A DNA stretch of 64,000 nt from Chamaea fasciata (lineage: Eukaryota > Chordata > Aves > Passeriformes > Sylviidae): positions 43,603,744 to 43,667,743 of the forward strand of contig JARCOQ010000002.1 in the NCBI GenBank assembly GCA_029207755.1. The letters run 5' to 3'. Made by a program: the position numbers and the translations under genes. Below, in pieces: positions 56,101 to 64,000 of the stretch. How positions within the stretch are numbered: position 1 is the first letter of the stretch; every line of letters begins with the position of its first letter. Below the pieces are notes generated by a model. That model saw only the letters and a list, made by a program, of their open reading frames with translations, was not told the origin of the DNA and made no database searches.

Positions 56101-59100
56101 TTCTTATGCTTATAACAAGGGCAAGGTGTTCATTTTACCTTCAACCTTCTACATAGCAGACAGCAGAAGGTGAAGGTGCTCTCTCACCTCAGAAGTTAAT
56201 CCTACAAGCTGGAATATCAACCCCACGAAGACTTTTCAGCAGTTCTAGCTGCTGTTTTTTCAGATTCTAAAGATGGAAAATAAATGCCAAGTTTCCATAT
56301 AATTGATAAAAAATTAGCTTCTGGTTAACTCAGTCACATTTTCCAGTATTTTCATCATCTATTTAACCATAGTTAAGAGAGAATATTTACAAATGTTTGA
56401 TGCACACCACCAGTACACAGATCAGAAACACCATGCAATTTACTTACACATGGAAACATCTATTCTGCTTTACAAATTACTTCTGACTCAGTCTGTCAAA
56501 ATATGACACTTAAAAGTGAAAAATTACACATACCAGAAGAATTAAATCTACCTTCAGAATTAATACCACAGCACAAAAACCTGAGTACTCAAACCAACAT
56601 GCTCTGAAGTTCCAGTCCTACTAGCTCTCATAGAGCAGTTTCAACACAACCTTCAGCTGCTCATCCTTCCTGCCTTCTTTTTAACTCCTACACAACTAAC
56701 ACATGACATTTTATATTGTAAATATAAAATATATTTCATAATGACCGTTTCAATATATCTTTAAATTTCACTTTGTGCACTAGGGATACAAACGTATTAA
56801 TTCTAGGTTCTAGCGCCTTAGAAATGTCATTGCATCTTTCTACAGAATACTGTGATGCAATCTCATTAATATAATCAATATCCTTGGCATGGCATGAACT
56901 TACACCCACTGTTCAGAGCAACAAGAGAAACCTGATCTTTGAAAATAAATGCAAGTGAAAAAAACCACTTTATTTTCATTCAGACTAAAGCTGAAGAATT
57001 GAGAATATTAAAACAGAAGGAACACTTACTAAACCCTAGAGCTCTGAATGCTGGCAGGTAACTAAGAAGAAACCTAATTATCTTCACAAAGTTCTAAGTT
57101 ATCTGCTACCAAAGAGGTACTCTGCTAACCAAACTGTGTGGGGGAAAAGCCCTCCTCCTCCACTAAAAAACCCCATATTTTCTCACTGGAATAGTAGCAC
57201 CACATGCATTCATGTTTTGTATGAATTTTAATGGAAGGAATAATTCTTTTTTCATATAAAACTAGCACTTAACAAATATTCAAAAAGCAGAATTTCTTTT
57301 CCTTCATTTTGTCCTTAAAAGAAAACCTAACATCCAAAAAACACATCATATATTTTTTCCCATGTTTCACCATCAAGTGCTTTTCTATCTTAAAGAAGAG
57401 GCCACTGTAATCTTGTCTCAGTTTAACACATAATTAAGACATGAATTTAAATCAGAGTAATCTCTAATCTTGCCCTCAAGTACAGGCAACAGGTGAATAA
57501 ATTCAAAGGAAATTAAAGAGCATGAGTTCTGGAACTGGATTATTAGCACTGTTAAATATTAACAATTAGATAAGATAAGAGTAGATTTATCCAACCTGTA
57601 TCTTAGGCACCGAACCATCTTTACAAATGTCAGTCACACAAAATTACAATGTGTGTCTAACTGCCAAGGGAGGGCTGCGCTGTGCATTGCTGGCAGCATT
57701 CTTAGATCATATTAATATGCACATTCCTCACCTCTCATATACACCTGTGCTTACAAGGAAACTTAAAGCTTCAACAGTTTTTCTTGGAAAATAAACCAAG
57801 AAACAGTTGTCAGTCATTTAAGGTGCTGCAACAACTACCTAGCATTTCTAAACAGTTTTCTATGTTATTGCACTCTGTAAAGGACCTTATGCTTTTGATG
57901 TTGTTATTATAAAGTTATGGTTTTATGTCATTATCTTCTGCATAAGACCTTATAAAACCATGGCTCCACACTGGGAGTGCATGTGCCTATTCAGGAAAAA
58001 CAGTCTAAGTAAACTTTTTCCTGAAGTTAAATGTAGGAAGTGAAGAAAACAGATTTAAACAATCACCTCTTTATCAGATTCTTAATTAATTCCTGCAAAT
58101 CATCAAGGAATATGTGCACAGAGAAGTATTCCTTCCTTTTTCTGAGTTAAATGCATTTAATTAAATGGTGACCAGCAGAATGTCCAAGTATACAACTCAA
58201 CATGCTATACAAAAAAAAAAAAATCTGTGACAAAACAACTTTAATACTAGTAGATTATCTGTTTTTACCTTGCCTCATCAGCATTAGCTGATGCTCATGT
58301 CTAGCTGCTTCCATTTCTGCCTCAAGTTTCTCTTTGGCTTCTCGAATGTTCCTGTCAACCTGCTCACGCTGCTGCTTCTCCATCTCATCCAGAGCCTTCC
58401 ACCGTGACGCGTACTCAAACTCAAACGTCCCCGGCTGGGCAAAGCGTGGCGGCTGCTCCCTTTCCCTGATAAAAGTTTGGCAGTAAAAATGTACACAAGG
58501 ACACATTGAGATCAGCAGCTGTTACAGCCAGAGAATGGATAAACAATCACTTCAAGGGTAGAGCTCACTTTTTATCAACCTGTCACATAACTATGTTCTA
58601 AATCAGACATTAAGACAAGGAAAAAGATGATTTTCCAAAAATTGCCTAAATAATGATTCAATTTATTTCATTTTAAGATAAAAATTAGTATTGACATCAG
58701 TACAAAATACTGAGCTGCAACACTAGATGAACAGTGTTCAGCCTTCTAAATCAAGCAGTCAAATCACTAAACCAGTTATTTAAATAAATATCAATGCTTA
58801 CTAGACAGCCCAGGATATTAGCCAGAATCTGTAACCACTAAAATGAGCCCACATTTCCCATTCTAACACTTATATTGTACCTTACAGTGACAGATTTTTA
58901 AGAAGTGGTGCTCTACAGTCTACAAAAATAAACATTTTCGATTCAAGCAACATGAATAGCAAATTACAATATTAAAAATTAGTATTTTCAGATTAGGGGA
59001 CTTTATCTCATTACTGAGATTCACTTTCTCATGTCATGTTTAAAGTGTTACCTGAACTGTGGAAGCTGCAAAGATTTACAAGCCAGGGAGGCTGCAAACA

Positions 59101-62100
59101 GTCATGGGGCCACTCAGAGAACATAAAGATCTGTGGGCATTCAAACTCTCTGCAGATTAGACCACACCTCTAATCCATAAATGACTACACTTTGCTGGCA
59201 ACAAGCTCTCACTGACTGCAGTGTAGGCCAAGAATCTCTCTACTACAATATATGCCCAGAATGTTAAACCAATGAGCCAAGTCTGAACTTTACTATGACC
59301 AGGAAATTTGGGAAGGCCCTGTTTAATCCTGACACAAAACAGCACAACCTACAAAAGCTACTACTTCCTGCTACACAAACTCAAAAGTAACAAAGGTAAC
59401 TAAGTACATAAATCATGTTTTATAAAAAAAGGTTGATCACAACTTACTTGTGGTACTGTTGTGTTTTTTGCATGAGCTTCTCAGGGAGCCCATCCTCATC
59501 ATCAAATTGCTCCATTGGCTCTACAACAACAGGTCGAGGTGTTCTGGAAAACATTTGCAATTTAATAACTGAATCATTAATGAAGAAGTTACAATTTATT
59601 TTAGCAGTTTGAAAAAACACTCCAGAAAGCTAACATGTAATTCCTCTGTCTTGTCTTAAATCACAGAATTCCAATGAATCCCAATCTTAGGAATTACCTT
59701 TGGAAAATAATTGTTTCTATGCCCAAATCCAGCTATTCTGCCTAGAAACCCAAACTTACTTGACACAGTTCTGTTTGCTTTTTTAAAATACCAAAACCAT
59801 CTACCAATAATTACAAAATATTTAGGAAGGAACTACCTTTCTGTTTTCATCAGTGAAGCACCAGAGGCCATGACTGTACTGGAAAAGCAACAAACCTAAA
59901 CAGAGCAGCACAACCTGTTCATGTTTCTACTGACTTTTACAACTTAGTTTTGCAAGTTACTCTACAGCTGAAAAAGCTTGATAATTTTGTATTAATATTA
60001 CAGTGACAATCAGAAAAACAGTTGTGTGTAAGTTATTTAAAACCCATTACTTGAAGAACCACATGCTCACAAATCAGAATCCTAATTTATCTCTGAAAAC
60101 AGCTGCCTTGATACGTAGTAACCAGAGGCAAGCATGAGCCAGTACTGCCAAAGAGAGCAGTGTAAGAACTCTGAACCGTTTAAAAAGCTCTTTGCATCAG
60201 TCTTGGGAGCAGAGCTTACAAAACACAGAGCACTAGAGACATGATTTTCAAAACAACAGCACTCAGTTATTGTGTTCCATGCTTTTATTTCACTTCACAG
60301 ATCCTCCCCTACTGCCCATGTCCCTCACCAGAAAAAAAAAACAACCAAAACCAAACCAACCCAACAACCTCCCAATATATTTTACCCTGGGCATTGAGTT
60401 CAGATTAAAAAGATGAAGTCCAGAATCACAGGGCACAACTCAGCAACTGTTTTTTCTGATGTCATCTGCCTGGCAATTGCTGAAAGTTCTGCTATTTAAA
60501 TGCAACTGAACTATGGTGCTAACAAGTTATGATGTAAAACAATGTTAAAATGTTAGTTTGAATGTCTGGTTTTGATACATTTAAAAAGGAACTGAAAGAT
60601 GTTCTGATCAGGCAAAGAGTTTTCAGTTTAAAAAAGTAAAACTTTATAAAAAGCAAAACATGGAAGTAGATGGCAGCAGATTCACACTAATTGTCTTTGC
60701 AACTGTACATCAGAGAACATGTCGCCTTAGCAAGAAAACCATCAAGTGCTTTTTACTCACTCAGGCCACGCTTAGATGGTCATTTCAACTCAACTGATCT
60801 GCCCAGCTGGTAAAACAAGAATACCTAAAACAAGAGTACCCTCCCCTCACATCCCAGCCAAGAGCAGCACTCATGTAACACTGAACTCCATTACTTCCCT
60901 TGCTTGACTCACCATGCTTCCATTCAATTCATAAAGCCAAGAAAAGCCAAGAAATAAGAACAAATTGCTGGCACCTCCTGATAACAGTCAAGATGTATTC
61001 AGACTAAATTTACTACAGAACCATCAAATCAGTTCAGTAGCACACAAGATTTGGAGCTCCAGATCCCTTACTCACCTGCCAACTCCTCCTGGCAGCAATT
61101 TTTCCTGCCTTATCCTCTGCTGGACCTGACATTACAAGCACCCTCCTGTGCTTGAACAGACTGCAATGAACCCCCACACAAATTAATGCTCTCCTGTTGT
61201 TTTTGTAGCAAGTACAAGTGGCTTACAGAAGTGTCATGAAGTTCTTGAGCACATAAGAGAACAGCACAGGCAGAGCAAGAAAAGAACTCCAAGCTCAATT
61301 CAATGGCAGCAAATTTTCATGCTGTGGAACCACTGCTTTATTTTCCCAATGAGAATCAGAAAAACAAAAAAGAATCAGGAATCTGTATAATTTCATACAG
61401 TTTTTAAGAAAGCATTTGAAAACGTCACTTGTGACTGTGTAAAGTACAGCAGTTAACAACTCTCTTTGGCAAGCACAGAAAGATGAGATGCAAGAGAATT
61501 GAGTATTGCTGTTTGCAAGCTTGCCTGCCCTCGAAATAGATTGTTTTCTAAACATCACTAGTATTAAGCTCTTCAGAATCTTGGTCTTCATTTTAAAATG
61601 GGGAGAAAATCCTGGCCTTACAAGCCACGGGTGATTTTTGAGATACAAGCACTTTCTTTAGTCTACAGAAATATCAGCAATCTCATGCACTGTTTTGCTA
61701 AGAAACAAAGGAATATTATTCTGTCACTTTGTTACTGGGATCAGGAAGAGTGCAACCAATGAAAATAAAGTCTCAGAAAATGCCCTATTATATAGAGAAG
61801 GAAAAGTAATATTGCATATAAAGAAGAAAAACCCCAGAATTTTGCTCCCAGACTCTCATATGGTAATAAGAAATCTTATAAACAGTAAGCAGAGAAAGAT
61901 GGTTTTCTTTTAAAAAAAAACAGTATTTGTGGTATTAATGCAAAACACTTTCATTTCTAACTTCATGGCTTTCAGAATTTGAAAACAAAATAAGAGCTAG
62001 GGAATACCACAAAAAATGCAATTTTTGCTCACATCAGGAAGCTACAATCACCAATTGTATCAAAAATCTGTGAACTTACGTTGTAAGCAGGAACGCCCCA

Positions 62101-62381
62101 TCACTGCACCTTTCCAGAGCTTTCCGTGCCGGAGGTTTTGCTGCAAACTCCACAAAACCTTTCCCTGTGGCTCTGCCGCGATCATCCACTACAACAACCG
62201 CTCTCTCCACCGGCCCGAACTGCGAGAACGCCTGTTCCAGCAGCTCGTTGGAAACCACGGGCGACAGATTCTTCACGGTTAAGGCGGCGCCATGGGTGGC
62301 AAATCGAATACGAAGCGGTCTGCTCTTCAAAATTGTACCGTCAAGTTCTGCCTTTGCTATTTCGGCCAGGGTCCGAGATTC
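28962..62381 (-). CDS. PSPC1: PSPC1, paraspeckle component 1 (DBHS family), exon 2 to stop
   Basis: Eight exons (62381-62080, 59543-59448, 58465-58269, 54254-54170, 53263-53155, 36643-36586, 32535-32366, 29147-28962) join in one frame: 1203 bases, 400 residues and stop. Counting from the first residue here: end of RRM1 (about 1-31); RRM2 (about 32-105, RNP2-like LTVKNL and RNP1-like GKGFVEFA); NOPS segment (about 105-160, [20 protein letters not shown]); coiled coil rich in Glu, Arg and Gln (about 150-255); and a Gly/Pro/Met-rich tail ending in PNKRRRY, a likely nuclear localisation signal. Human PSPC1 has 523 residues, so about the first 125 (N-terminus, most of RRM1) are off the right edge. 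DBHS proteins dimerise through RRM2, NOPS and the coiled coil with NONO and SFPQ and act in nuclear RNA retention, splicing and transcription. The tail sequence identifies PSPC1 rather than NONO or SFPQ. All splice sites are GT-AG. Confidence 0.96.
29148..32365 (-). other. PSPC1: PSPC1 intron between exons 8 and 9
   Basis: A 3.2-kb AT-rich intron containing a TATG/TA microsatellite at about 30291-30341. No other repeat or exon is recognised. Confidence 0.85.
30291..30341. repeat. (TATG)n/(TA)n microsatellite
   Basis: Mixed TATG and TA units over about 50 bases within a PSPC1 intron. Confidence 0.9.
32366..32535 (-). CDS. PSPC1: PSPC1 coding exon 8 (Gly/Pro/Met-rich tail)
   Basis: The exon is 170 bp, between acceptor gttttgcatag and donor gtaatg. 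It encodes [20 protein letters not shown] through [15 protein letters not shown]. This low-complexity segment is typical of the DBHS C-terminus. Confidence 0.95.
32536..36585 (-). other. PSPC1: PSPC1 intron between exons 7 and 8
   Basis: A 4.05-kb AT-rich intron. A nine-base G run lies near its 5' end at 36451-36459 on the plus strand. I see no repeat element or hidden exon. Confidence 0.8.
36586..36643 (-). CDS. PSPC1: PSPC1 coding exon 7 (58-bp small exon)
   Basis: The exon lies between acceptor tttgctttcag and donor gtaggg. It encodes [19 protein letters not shown] and one base of the next Asp codon. It is too short for simple ORF detection but matches PSPC1 exactly in position and phase. 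Confidence 0.95.
41515..41585 (+). mobile_element. Possible decayed CR1 3' end
   Basis: gctgggcatcattctagatg, then a gattccagaaatgtcttcca block and a terminal ctctatgaa resemble the CR1 tail (GGACTAGATGAT, GGTCCCTTCCA, TTCTATGA), but with many mismatches. Confidence 0.35.
45508..45775 (+). mobile_element. CR1 LINE 3' fragment (antisense to PSPC1)
   Basis: Plus-strand order is typical of CR1 sense 3' sequence: gacaggacatggggtgatag, an aggaagaaattttttaac block, ggtggtggatgccccatccc, tggaaccactaaggattgga-like, gagcaacct, tagatggcctttaatggccc, cttcca, and ctatgatttt at the end. It is 5' truncated and non-coding. Confidence 0.9.
53155..53263 (-). CDS. PSPC1: PSPC1 coding exon 6 (coiled-coil end)
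   Basis: The exon is 109 bp, between acceptor accatcctag and donor gtaagt. It encodes [20 protein letters not shown], then [16 protein letters not shown]. Compared with the human sequence I know, there is one extra Gly (EGGF) and conservative changes at the end (NFMDN for NYMEN). Confidence 0.95.
53264..54169 (-). other. PSPC1: PSPC1 intron between exons 5 and 6
   Basis: A 906-bp AT-rich intron with good donor and acceptor. Nothing else is recognised. Confidence 0.88.
54170..54254 (-). CDS. PSPC1: PSPC1 coding exon 5 (coiled coil)
   Basis: The exon is 85 bp, between acceptor atcccgatag and donor gtattt. It encodes [20 protein letters not shown] and KRKQIQL, a charged heptad-containing helix of the DBHS coiled coil. 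Confidence 0.96.
54255..58268 (-). other. PSPC1: PSPC1 intron between exons 4 and 5
   Basis: A 4.0-kb AT-rich intron with no recognisable repeat or extra exon. Confidence 0.85.
58269..58465 (-). CDS. PSPC1: PSPC1 coding exon 4 (NOPS end and coiled coil)
   Basis: The exon is 197 bp, between acceptor ttttatcag and donor gtaaaa. It encodes [20 protein letters not shown], then [19 protein letters not shown] and the helix to HQLMLMRQ. To my knowledge this stretch is essentially identical to mammalian PSPC1, and is the best single identifier in the window. Confidence 0.97.
58466..59447 (-). other. PSPC1: PSPC1 intron between exons 3 and 4
   Basis: A 982-bp intron with donor gtaagt and acceptor ttttatcag. 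No further feature is recognised. Confidence 0.88.
59448..59543 (-). CDS. PSPC1: PSPC1 coding exon 3 (NOPS start)
   Basis: The exon is 96 bp, between acceptor atgttttccag and donor gtaagt. It encodes [18 protein letters not shown] and the following [13 protein letters not shown]. This is the NOPS segment that packs on the partner's RRM2 in DBHS dimers. Human has Ile where the third V of PVVVEP stands. Confidence 0.96.
59544..62079 (-). other. PSPC1: PSPC1 intron between exons 2 and 3
   Basis: A 2.5-kb intron. An A-rich simple stretch lies at about 60330-60365 (aaccaaaaccaaaccaaccc type). A 117-codon minus-strand open frame at 61295-61648 shows no known domain. Confidence 0.85.
62080..62381 (-). 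CDS. PSPC1: PSPC1 coding exon 2 (end of RRM1 and RRM2)
   Basis: The exon is 302 bp, begins in phase 0 with [16 protein letters not shown] after the acceptor cttcataaag, and ends two bases into a Thr codon before gtaagt. It holds the last helix and strand of RRM1 and nearly all of RRM2, including [10 protein letters not shown] and [18 protein letters not shown]. It is unusually GC-rich and CpG-rich compared with its surroundings. Confidence 0.96.
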
Positions 62382-62575
62382 CTTTATGAAGATAGAAAAT
62401 ATTTTGTATCTTTTGTTTTCAAAGACAACGAATTATCACTTTCGTGCGCCCTCCCCAAAAAACAGCAAAGTTGCTTTGGTTCACTTGAGCATACTGGCAC
62501 GAGGATGATTCAACTTCTTTCCCTGCAATCAAAAAAGCAAAACAAACCAACAACCAAAAAAACAACAAAGTCTCC

Positions 62576-62663
62576 GTCCTCTGACAGAAAAAAAAAAAAA
62601 TGCATTCACTACCCCATCATGTCCTCTGACAGAAAAAAAAAAATTAATTCATTACCCCGTATG
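62576..62663. repeat. 45-bp tandem duplication
   Basis: Two adjacent copies each begin gtcctctgacag, continue with an A run of 11-13, and end with an AT-rich att(c)a..taccccrt block. The copies differ at a few bases, so the duplication is not recent. Confidence 0.9.
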
Positions 62664-63180
62664 GTTTATTCTCAAAAACAACACAGGTGCAAAATTTTTG
62701 TTGCACATTAGAGGACTTAACAAATTCTCATGATGATGGTGCTCCTCTATAAAGGTTTTGAGCAGAGTTGAAAACTTTATGTTTTTTCACGTTTACCTAC
62801 TCAAATGTTTATATTCTTCGACCCTAGCTCCCCGCAGCAGGAAATGGCATTCAAACGTTACCCTACAGGATCTAAGGTGTTTTGAGTTGGGTTTTTGTTT
62901 TGCTTTTAAATAAGTGAAAATATCGCACTTGCTCTCAATGGATGGCCAATTCAAATTTCTTCAACAAATGAAATTATTAAATTACCGTCTTCGCTCGTAT
63001 ATTCATTTGTCTCACGTTAATGGGCTTTCCGCACCCGCAACCATGAGCCAGTGTAAATCGACAACTACCTTTATTCCCTCTTCAAAAAACTTCACCAGGT
63101 TTGATACCTGCAATCCCTGACACTTAAAGAAATTCTTCATATCCTTCTTCACAGTTCAACTGGCTAGGCAAGCTGTTTAA

Positions 63181-63198
63181 ATATATATATATATATAT
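63181..63198. repeat. (AT)9 microsatellite
   Basis: Nine uninterrupted AT units in PSPC1 intron 1. Confidence 0.95.
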
Positions 63199-63679
63199 CC
63201 TAAACGTAATGGTAAAGGGAAGCTCACATAAAAACTCTATCTAATTCCTATTACACGCAAAAATGAGTAACGAGATGTAAATATATCTCATTTTCTCCAT
63301 TAAAATTGCTATTTCAGGCCGGGGAGCTATCAGGGTAAAAGATGCATGGCAGAAGGCCACAAGTATTTGAAGATGACAACCAAAAAGGGAAAAAAAAAAA
63401 CCAACCTAACCAGTAAAATATATGGAAATATATGGAAAAATCATAACTAGATACCGAAAGCACTCTAAAGCTATTCCCAGAATGATACAAATCGGTGCAT
63501 TTTAAACAGAGCAATCGTGAAAACTAACCTCGCACACTAAATTACCATTTAAATACGGTATCATGAACTTTTCGGATGATTCCTTTTTTTTGCACGCTTA
63601 ACTCGAGCATGCTTAATCAAATACTGTATTACCCCTAAAAAAATCTCGTCTTATCTGAGCACAACTAATTTAAACAACC

Positions 63680-64000
63680 CGCGGTCCGCAACCTTTTCAA
63701 CTCCGCGATTTTATGTTCTGTGCTCACGATGTGCGAGCAGCTGTATTTCGAAACAATCCCGTCCATTCCTTAAAACTAACCCTTTTAAGTGCCACGGGGT
63801 GAGGCGGGGACCGAAACGCCCGGGGCTGGGAGGACGAGTCTGAATGCAGGGGTCTGGCTTGGACCAGACGTAGAGGCGAACAGGGGTGGGGGAAGAAGGA
63901 AGAAGGGGCGGGGGGAGCAACGCTGGCAGCGAGGAGAAAAGAGAATGGGAAGCAGATGCTTTTTTTACACCAGCCGAAAAGGAGGGGAAGGGGGCGGGGG
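63680..64000. promoter_or_regulatory. Edge of a CpG-rich region, probably the PSPC1 promoter/first-exon shore
   Basis: CpG dinucleotides and G runs become frequent here, in contrast to the AT-rich 60 kb to the left: ccgcggtccgc, gaggcggggaccgaaacgcc, ggggcggggggagc, and gggggcggggg at the very end. The position upstream of PSPC1 exon 2 fits a CpG island around its first exon. No TATA box or start codon can be assigned. Confidence 0.5.

Larger units (their letters stand above)
62382..64000 (-). other. PSPC1: PSPC1 intron 1, 3' part, with GC-rich right edge
   Basis: Sequence upstream of exon 2. It contains a 45-bp tandem duplication at 62576-62663, an (AT)9 run at 63181-63198, and from about 63680 a rise in GC and CpG. 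No RRM1-encoding exon (family motif LFVGNLP) is visible, so coding exon 1 lies beyond the right edge. Confidence 0.75.

Noticed and set aside
60330..60380. A/C-rich aaccaaaaccaaaccaaccc stretch as telomere-like or element end
   Set aside because: Not TTAGGG-type and no adjoining element. Simple low-complexity sequence.
61295..61648. 117-codon minus-strand open frame in PSPC1 intron 2
   Set aside because: No splice-compatible context needed by PSPC1 and no domain. Exon 2 joins exon 3 perfectly without it.
62292..62711. 139-codon plus-strand open frame
   Set aside because: It runs antisense through PSPC1 exon 2 and into the A-rich tandem duplication. Its C-terminal half is Lys/Thr-rich from A runs, with no domain. 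It is a shadow of the GC-rich coding exon.
63711..63920. Minus-strand Pro-rich open frame considered as PSPC1 exon 1
   Set aside because: It lacks any RRM1 motif or the conserved PSPC1 N-terminal sequence. It reflects G-rich composition.
1..64000. CRISPR arrays, bacterial operons, phage or plasmid features
   Set aside because: The window is vertebrate nuclear DNA with spliced genes. No regular repeat-spacer structure is present.

Overview
This is vertebrate nuclear DNA, almost certainly from a bird. Its coding exons are split by introns with GT..AG boundaries, it carries old CR1 (chicken repeat 1) LINE fragments, and two proteins are recognisable from their conserved vertebrate sequence. I cannot name the species.

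Layout. (1) Bases 1-1929, plus strand: the last three coding exons of MPHOSPH8 (M-phase phosphoprotein 8, the chromodomain/ankyrin subunit of the HUSH silencing complex), then its 3' UTR to about 3.2 kb or 4.2 kb. (2) About 3.2-28.96 kb: the interval between two convergent genes. No protein gene can be confidently assigned here. It holds a decayed CR1 reverse-transcriptase remnant abutting a second, inverted CR1 end (8.6-9.64 kb), another CR1 3' end (16.2 kb), simple repeats, and one notable candidate: a minus-strand terminal exon at about 26.45-26.56 kb. That exon encodes a CxxC-x17-CxxC zinc-ribbon-like tail, ends in a stop, and is followed by AATAAA. (3) 28,962-62,381, minus strand: eight coding exons of PSPC1 (paraspeckle component 1, DBHS family), covering the end of RRM1, RRM2, the NOPS segment, the coiled coil and the Gly/Pro/Met-rich C-terminus through the stop. 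They join in one open frame of 400 codons plus stop. (4) 62.4-64.0 kb: the 3' part of a PSPC1 intron, ending in a GC- and CpG-rich edge that probably leads to the promoter and first exon just outside the window.

The two genes are transcribed toward each other, matching the MPHOSPH8-PSPC1 neighbourhood known at human 13q12.11. Both products are nuclear. MPHOSPH8 reads H3K9 methylation for HUSH; PSPC1 is an RNA-binding partner of NONO and SFPQ. No operon-like or functional coupling between them can be inferred. PSPC1 introns and the intergenic space are AT-rich with few recognisable repeats. Exon numbers for PSPC1 assume that one coding exon (N-terminus plus most of RRM1) lies to the right of the window.
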